Notes: generated by a model not told the origin, from the letters alone. 64,000 nucleotides of DNA from Methylocystis sp. SC2 (GCF_000304315.1 NC_018485.1:2326501-2390500), one strand, 5' to 3'; positions 18,646 to 26,896 are shown, counted from the first letter of the stretch. Numbers and translations: made by a program.

Positions 18646-18885
18646 TTGATACGCAATCGTTTAAAGCCCGAACTCCTCGCGCGCGCCGCGCGGTATATAG
18701 GCAAAATGGGCGCCGAGTTTCTGCTCGAAGTCGGGCCCCGCGCGGCCCAGGACGCCCTCCTGGATCGAACGCTGTTCGATATTAGCCGGCAAGACCATGC
18801 GCGTTTCGTCGAGCGGCTCGATGCGCCGCCCAGGCCGAATGAGAGGCTGCGGCGCATGATGACCACCAAAGCGCCGTGGGAGTGA
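18646..18885 (+). CDS. DUF1778/TacA-type antitoxin-like protein, orphan
   Basis: The 79-residue protein resembles the DUF1778 (TacA) antitoxin family in layout. RLKPELLARAARYIG and EFLLEVGPRAAQDAL correspond to the helices of the ribbon-helix-helix part. The ending DISRQDHARFVERLDAPPRPNERLRRM matches the family's toxin-binding tail (given here in shortened form). The TTG at 18646 has a GGGAGA ribosome site eight bases upstream and gives the best start; another TTG at 18592 would add 18 residues. No GNAT-type toxin gene lies next to it, so it may be a remnant or act on a distant partner. Confidence 0.55.
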   Translation: MIRNRLKPELLARAARYIGKMGAEFLLEVGPRAAQDALLDRTLFDISRQDHARFVERLDAPPRPNERLRRMMTTKAPWE

Positions 18886-18921
18886 CGCTCGCGTCGCAAT
18901 CCAATCAGGCGAGCCAAGCGC

Positions 18922-19785
18922 TCAGCCTCCCGCCTTCTCCTTCAGCAGCCCCAGCCTCCGCGCCATCAGCCAGTCGACGAGCCGCGCCGGCAAGAGGCTG
19001 CGCAGCGTATAGTCCGTAAAGCGATTTCTGACGACCGGGATGCGGATGGGCGGGCGCGGCGCCGTCAGACCCCGCAACACGGCGCGCGCGACGACCTCGG
19101 GACCGGGCGCGCGGCGGCCGGCCTCGACAAGCCATTCCAGCATCCTGCGGCCTGGCGCGGCATAGGCCGTGCCCTCGAACAGAGTGAGATCGGTCGCTTC
19201 GGCCTTGTCCCAGATCGGCGTCGCGATCATCCCCGGCTCGATCAGGACGACGTCGACGCCATAGATGATCAGCTCCCGGCGCAGCGCGTCCGACATGCCC
19301 TCTAACCCGAATTTCGACGCGGCGTAGGCGCCAAGAAAAGGCGCGGCGGAGCGACCGGCGACCGAACTCATATTGACGATGCGGCCTGGCGCGCCGCGTC
19401 GCGCTTCGCCGGCGCCGAGCAGGGGCGCAAAGGCCTGAATGACTTGAAGCTGCGCAATGAGATTGATCTCGATCTGGCGCCGGAAGTCGTCGATCGGCAG
19501 ATGCAGCAGCGGTCCGGGGACGGCGACGCCGGCGTTGTTGACCAGCCCCGCGAGCGTTGCGCCATCGAGCCGCGCTTCGACCTCGCGCGCGGCGGCCGCG
19601 ATGGATTCGGCGTCGGTCACATCGAAGAGGAGCGGCGCCACGGAGGCGCCATGACGCGCGACAAGTTCGGCGGCGTCGGAGTCCTGACGGACCGACGCGA
19701 ACACCAGAAACCCCTTCTCGACCAACAGGCTGACGCAGGCCGCGCCGATTCCCGTCGAAGCGCCCGTCACGACGACGGCCTTCAT
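18922..19785 (-). CDS. SDR family oxidoreductase
   Basis: The 287-residue protein is a classical short-chain dehydrogenase. It shows the NAD(P) motif VVVTGASTGIGAA at the N terminus, LVNNAGVA near residue 85, the catalytic serine in VNMSSVAG, and YAASKFGLEGMSDALR with the YxxxK pair. Its closest style is the group of cis-type SDRs acting on retinol or steroid-like substrates, but the substrate is unknown. Its ATG overlaps the end of the thiE-amidase gene by four bases, so it is the last gene of the thiamin operon transcript. Confidence 0.88.
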   Translation of the reverse strand: MKAVVVTGASTGIGAACVSLLVEKGFLVFASVRQDSDAAELVARHGASVAPLLFDVTDAESIAAAAREVEARLDGATLAGLVNNAGVAVPGPLLHLPIDDFRRQIEINLIAQLQVIQAFAPLLGAGEARRGAPGRIVNMSSVAGRSAAPFLGAYAASKFGLEGMSDALRRELIIYGVDVVLIEPGMIATPIWDKAEATDLTLFEGTAYAAPGRRMLEWLVEAGRRAPGPEVVARAVLRGLTAPRPPIRIPVVRNRFTDYTLRSLLPARLVDWLMARRLGLLKEKAGG

Positions 19786-21152
19786 ACAGGTTCTCCTAAC
19801 GCCGCCAGGAGATGCGCAAGCGCCACGCGCGTTTCGCCGTCGGCGCGCCCGTCGACCTTCGCGGGGCGGAAGTGGCGCTGAAACGCCTCGACCGCCTGGA
19901 CCGTCTGCGCGTCATAGACGCCGGTTTGCTCCACGCGATAGCCGTAAGCGGCGAGGTCGCGCTGGAGCGAGGCGACCTTGGCGCCCGCATCGCCAAGCGA
20001 GACCGTCGTCGCGCCCGCGCCGATACGCTCATCGACAACCCGCCCGACGCCATGGCGGGCGAGCTCCTTCCAGGGAAAGAACTCGCCCGGGTCCCGTTTG
20101 CGCCCCGGCGCAATGTCGGAATGCGCCAGCACGCGTTCGGGCGGTATCGCCTGGCGCCGGCAAATGTCCTTCGCGAGCGCCGCCGTCGCCTCGATCTGGG
20201 CCGCCGGATAGGGTCTGGGGTCCTCGTGACCCGGATGAACGACTTCGATGCCGATGGAGGCGGAGTTCATGTCCGTCTCGCCGGCCCAGAAGCTCTTTCC
20301 GGCGTGCCAGGCGCGTCGCGACTCCGGCACGAGCTGCAATATGCTTCCGTCTTCGTTCACGACATAATGCGCCGAGACCTCAGAGCGCGGATCGCAGAGC
20401 AGGGCGAGCGCCGATTCCGCGGTCGGCATGCCCGTGTAATGCAGCACGAGCGACGAGATCGGGCGCAGGCGTTCGCCGTGATTGGGCGAGGGGCAGACGC
20501 GCGCGCCGGCGTGGTCCGGCTCGAAAAAACCCTCGCGCTCACGCCAGGGCTGCGTCGCGGAGAGCCATTCCTGCGCGCGCGCCTCGGGATCGGCGTTGCG
20601 CAAAATGTCGGTGACGACGCAGGCGCTGTCGGCGCCGGCGGCAAGCGCCGCGACGGCGCGTTCGGGGGTCAGCCCGCCGATCGCGACGAGAGGCGTCGCG
20701 CCGATCTGCGCCTTCCAGGTCCCGATCCGGGCGAGGCCTTGCGGGGCGAAGGCCATCTGTTTCAGCAGCGTGGGATAGATCGGCCCTAGCGCGACATAAT
20801 CCGCGGCAAGAGACAACGCCCGGTCGAGTTCGGCTTGGTCATGCGTCGACACGCCGATCCTGACGCCGGCGCGGCGCAGCGCGGGAATGTCGGCCAAATC
20901 GAGATCGCCCTGGCCGAGGTGGACGAAATCGCAGCCTTCCTTGATCGCCAGCCGCCAATAATCGTTGACGACGAGCTGCGCGCCATGTCGCGCGCAGATG
21001 TCCCGCGCCATCGCGATCTGCGCCCGCACGTCAGGCTCGGCGCGATCCTTCAGCCGCAGCTGCACGAGCCTGACGCCCTGCGGCAGCAGGCGGGGAAGCC
21101 AATCGGCGTCGTCGACGATGAGATAGAAAGGGTCGAGCCTCAGCGCCGCCAC
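19782..21152 (-). CDS. thiE: Thiamin-phosphate synthase fused to N-acetylmuramoyl-L-alanine amidase
   Basis: One uninterrupted 456-codon frame codes two unrelated enzymes. Residues 1-205 are ThiE, which joins HMP-PP and thiazole phosphate: VQLRLKD, VVNDYWRLA, VHLGQGDLDL, IGVSTHDQAEL, ADYVALGPIYPT and LVAIGGLTPERA are present. Residues 211-370 are an AmiD-type zinc amidase (Amidase_2) with H238, H344 and D354 as zinc ligands and E303 in GIEVVHPG. Residues 385-450 are a PG_binding_1 domain. The join falls at a run of six T on the coding strand (20524-20529). With seven T, a GTG just upstream would start a separate amidase. No export signal is seen for the amidase as fused. Confidence 0.85.
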   Translation of the reverse strand: MAALRLDPFYLIVDDADWLPRLLPQGVRLVQLRLKDRAEPDVRAQIAMARDICARHGAQLVVNDYWRLAIKEGCDFVHLGQGDLDLADIPALRRAGVRIGVSTHDQAELDRALSLAADYVALGPIYPTLLKQMAFAPQGLARIGTWKAQIGATPLVAIGGLTPERAVAALAAGADSACVVTDILRNADPEARAQEWLSATQPWREREGFFEPDHAGARVCPSPNHGERLRPISSLVLHYTGMPTAESALALLCDPRSEVSAHYVVNEDGSILQLVPESRRAWHAGKSFWAGETDMNSASIGIEVVHPGHEDPRPYPAAQIEATAALAKDICRRQAIPPERVLAHSDIAPGRKRDPGEFFPWKELARHGVGRVVDERIGAGATTVSLGDAGAKVASLQRDLAAYGYRVEQTGVYDAQTVQAVEAFQRHFRPAKVDGRADGETRVALAHLLAALGEPV

Positions 21153-21155
21153 CCG

Positions 21156-21950
21156 TTACGCCAGTCTGTCGAAGGGACGGCCGATGATCGGCGTCGAAGG
21201 CTCAGCCATGTCGCGCGGCGTCATCGGCTGCGCGCGGAAGCCGGCGCGGCCGGCTTCGATCGCCATGGCGAAGGCGCGCGCCATGAGGACGGGGTCGCCG
21301 GCGCGGGAAACGGCGGTGTTGAGCAGCACCGCGTCATAGCCCATCTCCATCACCAGCGCGGCATGGGAGGGCGCCCCGAGCCCCGCGTCGACGATGAGCG
21401 GCGTGTTCGGAAAATGCGCGCGCAGCGCCCGCAACGCGAAAGCGTCGTTGACGCCGCGCCCGGAGCCGATCGGCGCCGCCCAGGGCATCAGCACCCGGCA
21501 GCCGGCGTCGAGCAGCTTTTCCGCCACCACCAGATCGTCGGTCGTATAGGGAAAGACCTTGAAGCCGTCGTCGGCGAGCGCGCGCGCCGCCTCGACGAGG
21601 CCGAAGACGTCGGGTTGTAGCGTGTCCTCCTCGCCGATGACTTCAAGCTTGATCCAGTCGGTCGCAAAGACTTCCCGCGCCATTTGCGCGGTGGCGATCG
21701 CCTCCTTGGCGGTGCGGCATCCGGCGGTGTTGGGGAGCACGCGCACGCCAACGTCGCGGATGAGGCTCCAGAACGCCTCGCCCGCGCGCGCCCCGCCGGC
21801 CTCGCGCCGGAGCGAGACGGTGACGATCTCGCATCCCGACGCGCGAATGGCCTCGGCCAGGATTGCCGGCGACGAATAGCGCGCGGTGCCGAGCAGCAGC
21901 CGCGAGGCCAGCGCGACGTCGTAAAGCGTCACCGTATCATCATGGATCAA
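21156..21950 (-). CDS. thiG: Thiazole synthase
   Basis: The 264-residue protein is ThiG, which builds the thiazole phosphate of thiamin from DXP, dehydroglycine and the ThiS thiocarboxylate. The Schiff-base lysine is in [13 protein letters not shown]. The phosphate site loops are [15 protein letters not shown] and [29 protein letters not shown] in part. It lies in the order thiO-thiS-thiG-thiE; three bases separate it from thiE. DXP comes from Dxs, also in this window. Confidence 0.96.
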   Translation of the reverse strand: MIHDDTVTLYDVALASRLLLGTARYSSPAILAEAIRASGCEIVTVSLRREAGGARAGEAFWSLIRDVGVRVLPNTAGCRTAKEAIATAQMAREVFATDWIKLEVIGEEDTLQPDVFGLVEAARALADDGFKVFPYTTDDLVVAEKLLDAGCRVLMPWAAPIGSGRGVNDAFALRALRAHFPNTPLIVDAGLGAPSHAALVMEMGYDAVLLNTAVSRAGDPVLMARAFAMAIEAGRAGFRAQPMTPRDMAEPSTPIIGRPFDRLA

Positions 21951-21956
21951 GCTCGC

Positions 21957-22154
21957 TCACCCGCCCTGTCTCGGCGTTACGATTTCAACGGCGTCGCCTT
22001 CGCGAAGCCGCGTATCGGCGCGGTCCTTGGCGCGCACGAATTCCTGGTTCAAAGCGGTGCCGACGGTCTTTTCATCATACCCCAGTTCGTCCAGCAGCAT
22101 TTGCAACGTCGTCGCGCTCACATCCTGCGGCCGCCCGTTGATTTGAATCAGCAT
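21957..22154 (-). CDS. thiS: Sulfur carrier protein ThiS
   Basis: This is a 65-residue ubiquitin-like protein ending in the required Gly-Gly (TPRQGG). The N terminus MLIQINGRPQDV and the segment VGTALNQEFV fit the family. As a C-terminal thiocarboxylate it donates sulfur to ThiG. Its first 80 bases overlap the 3' end of thiO in another frame, an unusually long overlap. It is followed after six bases by thiG. Confidence 0.93.
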   Translation of the reverse strand: MLIQINGRPQDVSATTLQMLLDELGYDEKTVGTALNQEFVRAKDRADTRLREGDAVEIVTPRQGG

Positions 22155-23133
22155 CCATCACCTCTGGGAAATGCCCGTCGTTTACAATGACCTCGGCCGC
22201 GCGGCGCGCCAGCGCCGGCGCAAGCAGGAACCCGTGGCGGTAGAGCCCATTGATATAGAGTGTGCGACCCCGCTTCAAAAGACGTGGCAGATTATCGGCG
22301 AAGGCGGGCCGAAGGTCCGAGCCCATCTCGACGACTTCGGCCTCGGCGAAGGCCGGGTGGACCGCAAAGGCGGAGTTGACGAGTTCGACGACCGACCGCG
22401 CGGTGACCCGCGCGCGCTCCTCATTCTCGATCATCGTCGCGCCGACCATGAACAGCCCCTCGCCGCGCGGCACGACATAAACCGGCCGGCGCGGATGCAG
22501 CATGCGTATGGGACGCGCCAGGGAAATCTCCTCGCTGCGCAGAATCAGCATTTCGCCTTTCACGCCGCGCAGGCCGGGAAGCGCGTCGCGCGCGGCGAAG
22601 CCGCGGCAGTCGATTATCCAATCGGGACTCGTCTCCAATCCGGCGGCGTCCTGCTGAAGATGCAGCGTCACATTCGGCGCTTGCGCGAGGCGCTCGGTCA
22701 GCGCGATGAGCGCCGCCCTGGGATCGAGATGCGCTTCTTGCCGAAAAAACAACGCGGCGTCGAAGCGCCCGGCGAGATCCGGCTCGAGCGCCGCGATTGC
22801 CTTTGCGTCCAAGGATTCGAAATTGCGCGTGCGCCGGGCGAAGTCGGCGAGCTCCGCCCGCTCCCGAGCCGGCGTCACGACAAGACTGCCGGCGACCGTC
22901 GCGACGCCGAGCTCGCGCGACCAGAAGTCGAGCGCCTCTTGCCCGAGCGTCGCGATCAGGGGCTCGGCGCTTTCCAGTTCGCACCAGGGGGCGATCATGC
23001 CGCCGGCGAAGCGCGAGCAGCCAAGGCCCGGCGCGAAGGCGCGCTCGACGATCTCCACGGCCACGCCCTTGCCGGCGAGCGCATAGGCGGCGCAGAGCCC
23101 GGCGACGCCGGCGCCGATCACGCGCGCGAGCAT
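22075..23133 (-). CDS. thiO: Glycine oxidase ThiO
   Basis: This 352-residue FAD enzyme oxidises glycine to the imine used by ThiG. The N-terminal dinucleotide-binding motif is VIGAGVAGLCAAYALAG, with FAGGMIAPWCELE and the substrate-side GLYRHGFLLAPALAR near the C terminus. After the usual end (AEVIVNDG) it runs on about 28 residues into thiS, so the tail is atypical. It is the first gene of the thiamin operon; its ATG lies 36 bases below the TPP riboswitch. Confidence 0.94.
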   Translation of the reverse strand: MLARVIGAGVAGLCAAYALAGKGVAVEIVERAFAPGLGCSRFAGGMIAPWCELESAEPLIATLGQEALDFWSRELGVATVAGSLVVTPARERAELADFARRTRNFESLDAKAIAALEPDLAGRFDAALFFRQEAHLDPRAALIALTERLAQAPNVTLHLQQDAAGLETSPDWIIDCRGFAARDALPGLRGVKGEMLILRSEEISLARPIRMLHPRRPVYVVPRGEGLFMVGATMIENEERARVTARSVVELVNSAFAVHPAFAEAEVVEMGSDLRPAFADNLPRLLKRGRTLYINGLYRHGFLLAPALARRAAEVIVNDGHFPEVMDADSNQRAAAGCERDDVANAAGRTGV

Positions 23134-23169
23134 GAGCGCCGCCTTTTGGGAAATTTCGCTGACACCATC

Positions 23170-23294
23170 CCTCCGCCAGTCTCAACTGGACCAGGTTCGA
23201 AGGGTCGCCGCCCCCCGCGTTTTCGCGCGTCTTGCGGCCTCTCAGCCCCGTGGCGGCGTCGTTGGCGCGCCGCCGGGCGGGCTCCCCCGGCGGA
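23170..23294 (-). promoter_or_regulatory. TPP (thiamin pyrophosphate) riboswitch
   Basis: On the minus strand the region reads through the conserved thi-box parts in order: a GGGGGAGCCC 5' arm, GGGGCTGAGAGGCC, a variable GC-rich stem, ACCCTTCGAACCTG, then CTGGCGGAGGGA. The outer stem TCCGCC (plus 23289-23294) pairs with GGCGGA (plus 23172-23177). It sits in the thiO leader. Because it ends about 36 bases before the ATG, ligand-bound RNA probably hides the ribosome site, as in other Gram-negative thi leaders. It should control all of thiO-thiS-thiG-thiE/amidase and perhaps the SDR gene. Confidence 0.93.
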
Positions 23295-23444
23295 CGTAGG
23301 CTGGCGCGAAGCGCAGGGGCAGTCAAGCGCTGCGCATGACTCTTATTCGCCGCCGGGCGCTGGCACTTGCCAGACGTCAAACGATGGCTCAGGTTGCGCA
23401 AAGAAAAGCGCGCTCGAAGAAGCGCTGCATGCCGGGAGAAAATC

Positions 23445-24038
23445 ATGAGCCTCATCAGCAAAACGGCCAGCGTCCGCAGGACATTGGCCGGCGCTGTCTT
23501 TGGACTGCTCGTCTGCGCTATTTCTGCGGCGCCGGCTGGCGCCGCGAAGCTCGGCGAATATTTTCCCATTCCGAATTCGCTGAGCCTCAGCGGGGTTCCG
23601 CGCGACTCGCTCCTCAAGATCCAGTCGAAATGGCTGCAGAACGGCCTCGACAATCTCAAGAAGGCGCGCGCTGAAGCCGATGCGGCGCTCGAAAAGGCCA
23701 AGTCCGGCGCATCGGACCAGGTCGCGGCGGCGGAGGAGAAGGTCACGAAGCTCGATGCGATGATCGCCGAAACTCAGGAAGAACTCGCGCTGTCGGAGAA
23801 CAATGATTCGTCGCATGAGATTCAACAAGCGCGCAAACGCAACTTGCTGCTCGCTCTCAATCAGTGGATCAATGAACTCAATCGTCTCGCCACAGAGCAG
23901 ATGAAGATCGCGATCATGAAGGACGGCGCCGAGGCCATGGCGGCGCAAAACCGAAATTACCAATTGTCGGAACAGGCCGACAATCTCGAAAAGGCCAAGC
24001 GCGACCCGAGTTTCGAAGATTGGGGCGCGACGAAGTAA
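23445..24038 (+). CDS. Secreted coiled-coil protein of unknown function
   Basis: The 197-residue product was not recognised. It has a clear signal peptide (TLAGAVFGLLVCAISAAPAGA, residues 13-33, shown only by its position and hydrophobic core) with likely cleavage before AKLGEYF. The mature part is mostly helical: charged heptad-like stretches at about 60-115 (LKKARAEADAALEKAKS, AEEKVTKLDAMIAETQEEL) and about 120-185. No cysteine remains after cleavage. A GGGAG ribosome site precedes the ATG at 23445. It is divergent from the thiamin operon. A periplasmic helical-bundle or scaffold protein is likely. Confidence 0.7.
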   Translation: MSLISKTASVRRTLAGAVFGLLVCAISAAPAGAAKLGEYFPIPNSLSLSGVPRDSLLKIQSKWLQNGLDNLKKARAEADAALEKAKSGASDQVAAAEEKVTKLDAMIAETQEELALSENNDSSHEIQQARKRNLLLALNQWINELNRLATEQMKIAIMKDGAEAMAAQNRNYQLSEQADNLEKAKRDPSFEDWGATK

Positions 24039-24108
24039 TCTTAAGCGGACAATCCGGGTCTGCACTCATTGAACGAGTGCGCCGCCGATGAGTTGAGGAG
24101 ACGGGCGG

Positions 24109-24777
24109 CTGTCCGGCGCGCTTTCCATAACTCCTATCCTTACCGCCTTTGAACGATCGCCCGACGGCGGCAAGGGACTGGCGCGCGACATGCGCGTTCG
24201 CTGGGCGCTCGAAGAAGTGGGCCAACCCTACGACGTTCGGCTTCTTTCATTCGAAGCGATGAAGGATCCCGCGCATCTCGCGCTTCATCCCTTCGGGCAG
24301 ATTCCGACCTATGAAGAAGGCGATCTCGCCCTATTCGAGTCGGGGGCGATCGTGTTCCATATTGCGGAACGCCATGCCGGCCTGCTGCCAGACGATGCAA
24401 ATGCCCGGGCGCGCGCGATCACATGGATGTTTGCGGCGCTCAGCACGATGGAGCCGCCGATCATTGATCTTGCATTCGCCAGGCTTCTGGAGCGCGGCGA
24501 GGCCTGGTACGAGCAGCGTCTGCCTGTCGTCGAGGAACGCGTGCGTCACCGGCTGGGCCAACTTTCCCTTCGCCTTGGCGACGCCGACTGGCTCGATGGT
24601 CCGTTCAGCGCCGGCGACCTGATGATGGCGTCGGTGCTGCTCAGGTTGAAAGCGTCGGGTCTATTGGACCAATATCCGAACCTCTCCGCCTATGTCGCCC
24701 GCGGCGAAGCGCGGCCCGCATATAAGCGCGCGTTCGAGGCGCAACTGGCGGTTTTCACCGCCGCATCCCGGGCCTAG
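24109..24777 (+). CDS. Glutathione S-transferase, probable CTG start
   Basis: Homology-like sequence extends upstream of the first ATG (24190). The frame reads TPILTAFERSPDGGKGLARD before MRVRWALEEVGQPYDVRL, and this is the usual N-terminal strand of the GST thioredoxin fold. Between the in-frame TGA at 24094 and 24190 there is no ATG, GTG or TTG. A CTG at 24109 has GAGGAG eight to twelve bases upstream and would give a 222-residue protein of normal length. The rest is a typical GST: PFGQIPTYEEGDLALFESGAI and a C-terminal helical domain. Its TAG stop is the first triplet of a dispersed repeat. Confidence 0.75.
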   Translation: MSGALSITPILTAFERSPDGGKGLARDMRVRWALEEVGQPYDVRLLSFEAMKDPAHLALHPFGQIPTYEEGDLALFESGAIVFHIAERHAGLLPDDANARARAITWMFAALSTMEPPIIDLAFARLLERGEAWYEQRLPVVEERVRHRLGQLSLRLGDADWLDGPFSAGDLMMASVLLRLKASGLLDQYPNLSAYVARGEARPAYKRAFEAQLAVFTAASRA

Positions 24778-24886
24778 AGCGCTTCCCGACCACATGGAAC
24801 ATGTGATCGATAGGAATCGCTCAACATCGAAATGTTGGAGCAGGTTCTCATCGAAAGTCTGTCACTTTTTCGGGACCGGCTCTAGA
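24775..24886 (+). repeat. Dispersed ~115-bp repeat, copy A (full)
   Basis: It begins TAGAGCGCTTCC, contains CACATGGAACATGTGATCGAT, GGAGCAGGTTCTCATCG and GTCTGTCACTTTTTCGGGACC, and ends GGCTCTAGA. It matches 63857-63972 closely over its length and shares parts with 35665-35713 and 28122-28163. Its left end supplies the TAG stop of the GST gene. Its right end supplies the TAG stop of zapA on the other strand. The TAGAGC/GCTCTA ends are inverted. Confidence 0.85.
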
Positions 24887-25265
24887 GACCATCGTCCGGC
24901 GATGCGGCGGGCGGCGACAGTTCGCCAGTGAGCTTCACGATCCGGCGCGTCGCGTCGCCAAGCGCCTTGGCGGCGCGCGCCGACGCGGCGTCGTTCGCTC
25001 TGCGCGCGGCCTCGAGTTCGGCGCGCAGCGCAGCGATCTCGGTTTCCGTCCCCTGCGCTTTGGCGCGTGCGTCCGTCGCCTCGTCGGCGATCGCGAGCGC
25101 GGCCATCACGATGATGCGCTGCTCGCCGATCTCGCCGAAGCTCTCGCGCATCGACTGGATCTTGCCTTCCACGTAACGCGCGAGTTCTTCGATGCGCTGC
25201 TCCTCGCCCTCCTCGCAGGACATGCGATAGGTGCGACCGGCGATGGCGACGACGACGGCGGCCAT
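24882..25265 (-). CDS. zapA: Cell division protein ZapA
   Basis: The 127-residue protein has the ZapA core: VVVAIAGRTYRMSCEEGEEQR, LARYVEGKI and RIIVMAALAIADE, followed by a coiled-coil tail. ZapA bundles FtsZ filaments at the division site. The ATG at 25265 was chosen because the upstream extension of the frame overlaps the preceding gene and does not resemble ZapA. One base separates it from DUF4164, its usual partner in Hyphomicrobiales. The stop codon lies inside a dispersed repeat. Confidence 0.92.
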   Translation of the reverse strand: MAAVVVAIAGRTYRMSCEEGEEQRIEELARYVEGKIQSMRESFGEIGEQRIIVMAALAIADEATDARAKAQGTETEIAALRAELEAARRANDAASARAAKALGDATRRIVKLTGELSPPAASPDDGL

Positions 25266-25266
25266 G

Positions 25267-25590
25267 TCAATCCTCTTGAGTCGAGGCGACGCCCGCTGCG
25301 CCGAGCGCCGCGGCGACGCCTGCGCTCGCGGCTTCAAGCCTTTGCAGCACCTCGTCGCGGCTCTTCTCCAGGGCGTTCTGCCGCGCGAGCGCGGAGTCGA
25401 GATCGAGAGCGAGACGCGACCGATCGTCTTGCATGATGGCGAGTTCTTCTTCGAGTTCGGCGCTGGACAGCTCGTCTTCGAGCTTTGCGGCGGCGGTGCG
25501 CTCCAGCTGAGCGAGCGCTGTCTGCAGCTCGGCGACGGCGGCCTCGAGCCTCTTGGCGTTTTCTTCGTCGCGCTTATCTGAATGGTTCAT
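25267..25590 (-). CDS. DUF4164 family coiled-coil protein
   Basis: The 107-residue, nearly all-helical acidic protein has heptads through most of its length (AAVAELQTALAQLERTA, LSSAELEEELAIMQDDRS). DUF4164 proteins are encoded immediately upstream of zapA throughout the order and probably act with it in division, analogous in place to ZapB. An ATG at 25590 gives the normal start; one at 25611 adds seven residues. It diverges from gap. Confidence 0.85.
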   Translation of the reverse strand: MNHSDKRDEENAKRLEAAVAELQTALAQLERTAAAKLEDELSSAELEEELAIMQDDRSRLALDLDSALARQNALEKSRDEVLQRLEAASAGVAAALGAAGVASTQED

Positions 25591-25714
25591 CGCCCGTCGC
25601 AGAATGTGCATGGCCTGACGGCGCGGCGAACGCGCCGAACGATTCGCTTGCTAGCCTGTTCCTAGCATGAATCGCGCAAATCGAAACCGCGCCAAATGGC
25701 GCGGCCTTGGCGCG

Positions 25715-25742
25715 TTGACAGGGGGGCGCGAGGTGCTATCAC
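25715..25742 (+). promoter_or_regulatory. Sigma-70-type promoter of gap-pgk
   Basis: TTGACA (25715-25720) and TATCAC (25737-25742) are separated by 16 bases and lie about 70 bases before the gap ATG. An AAGGAG ribosome site at 25801-25806 follows at good spacing. Confidence 0.65.
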
Positions 25743-25815
25743 ACGCTCGCCTCCAGAGCCCACAGGCTCGATGGCGAGGGCCGCGGAGTTCCGGCGGCGC
25801 AAGGAGATTTTCCAA

Positions 25816-26823
25816 ATGACCGTGAGAGTGGCGATCAACGGATTCGGGCGCATCGGCCGCAACATCCTGCGCTATATCATCGAGACCGGACGCACGGACC
25901 TCGACGTCGTCGCCATCAATGATCTCGGCCCGGTCGAGACCAATGCGCATCTGTTGCGATATGATTCAGTGCACGGCCGCTTCCCGCATGAGGTGAAAGT
26001 CGCCGGAGACACGATCGACGTCGGCCGCGGCCCCATCCAGGTGACCGCCATCAAAAATCCGGCCGAGCTTCCCTACAAGGACCTCAAGATCGACATCGCG
26101 CTGGAATGCACCGGGCTCTTCACCGCGCGCGACAAGGCGAAATTGCTGCTCGACGCGGGCGCGAAGCGCGTGCTGGTTTCTGCGCCCGCCGAAGGCGCCG
26201 ACATCACGGTCGTCTTTGGCGTCAATCACGATAAGATCACCAAGGATCATCTCGTGATCTCCAACGCGTCCTGCACGACGAACTGTCTGGCGCCGGTCGC
26301 CAAGGTGCTGCATGAAGCGATCGGCATCGACAAGGGGATCATGACGACGATCCACTCCTATACGGGCGATCAGCCGACGCTCGATACGATGCATAAGGAT
26401 CTCTACCGCGCCCGCGCGGCGGCGCTGTCGATGATTCCGACCTCGACCGGCGCGGCGAAGGCCGTCGGGCTCGTGCTGCCCGAACTCAACGGCAGGCTCG
26501 ACGGCTACGCCATTCGCGTGCCGACGCCCAACGTCTCGGCGGTCGATCTGAAGTTTCTCGCCAAGCGGGCGACGACGAAGGACGAGGTGCACGCCGCGAT
26601 CAAGGCCGCCGCCGACGGACCGCTCAAGGGGGTGCTCGGCTATACGAGCGAGAAGCTCGTGTCGATCGACTTCAACCACAATCCGCTCTCGTCCTGCTTC
26701 CATCTCGACCAGACGAAGGTCATGGACGGTAATCTCGTGTCGATCCTGTCCTGGTACGACAATGAATGGGGCTTCTCCGGCCGCATGACCGACGTGGCGA
26801 GCGCGATCGGCAAGCTTCTGTAA
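25816..26823 (+). CDS. gap: Glyceraldehyde-3-phosphate dehydrogenase
   Basis: The 335-residue glycolytic/gluconeogenic enzyme has the NAD motif [13 protein letters not shown], active cysteine in [12 protein letters not shown], and [20 protein letters not shown] and [12 protein letters not shown]. Start ATG 25816 has AAGGAG ten bases upstream; the longer frame from 25696 overlaps the promoter and was rejected. pgk follows after 73 bases. The usual transketolase gene before gap in this order is missing here. Confidence 0.98.
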   Translation: MTVRVAINGFGRIGRNILRYIIETGRTDLDVVAINDLGPVETNAHLLRYDSVHGRFPHEVKVAGDTIDVGRGPIQVTAIKNPAELPYKDLKIDIALECTGLFTARDKAKLLLDAGAKRVLVSAPAEGADITVVFGVNHDKITKDHLVISNASCTTNCLAPVAKVLHEAIGIDKGIMTTIHSYTGDQPTLDTMHKDLYRARAAALSMIPTSTGAAKAVGLVLPELNGRLDGYAIRVPTPNVSAVDLKFLAKRATTKDEVHAAIKAAADGPLKGVLGYTSEKLVSIDFNHNPLSSCFHLDQTKVMDGNLVSILSWYDNEWGFSGRMTDVASAIGKLL

Positions 26824-26896
26824 GCATTGTTCCACCAGCCGGGCGCGGACCTTCGGGTGCGCGTTCGGGTTTTCAGGCCGCGATTGGACGCCCGAC

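Noticed and set aside
22421..23746. 441-codon minus-strand frame across thiO and the riboswitch
   Set aside because: Runs through the TPP riboswitch and out of frame through thiO; no family features.
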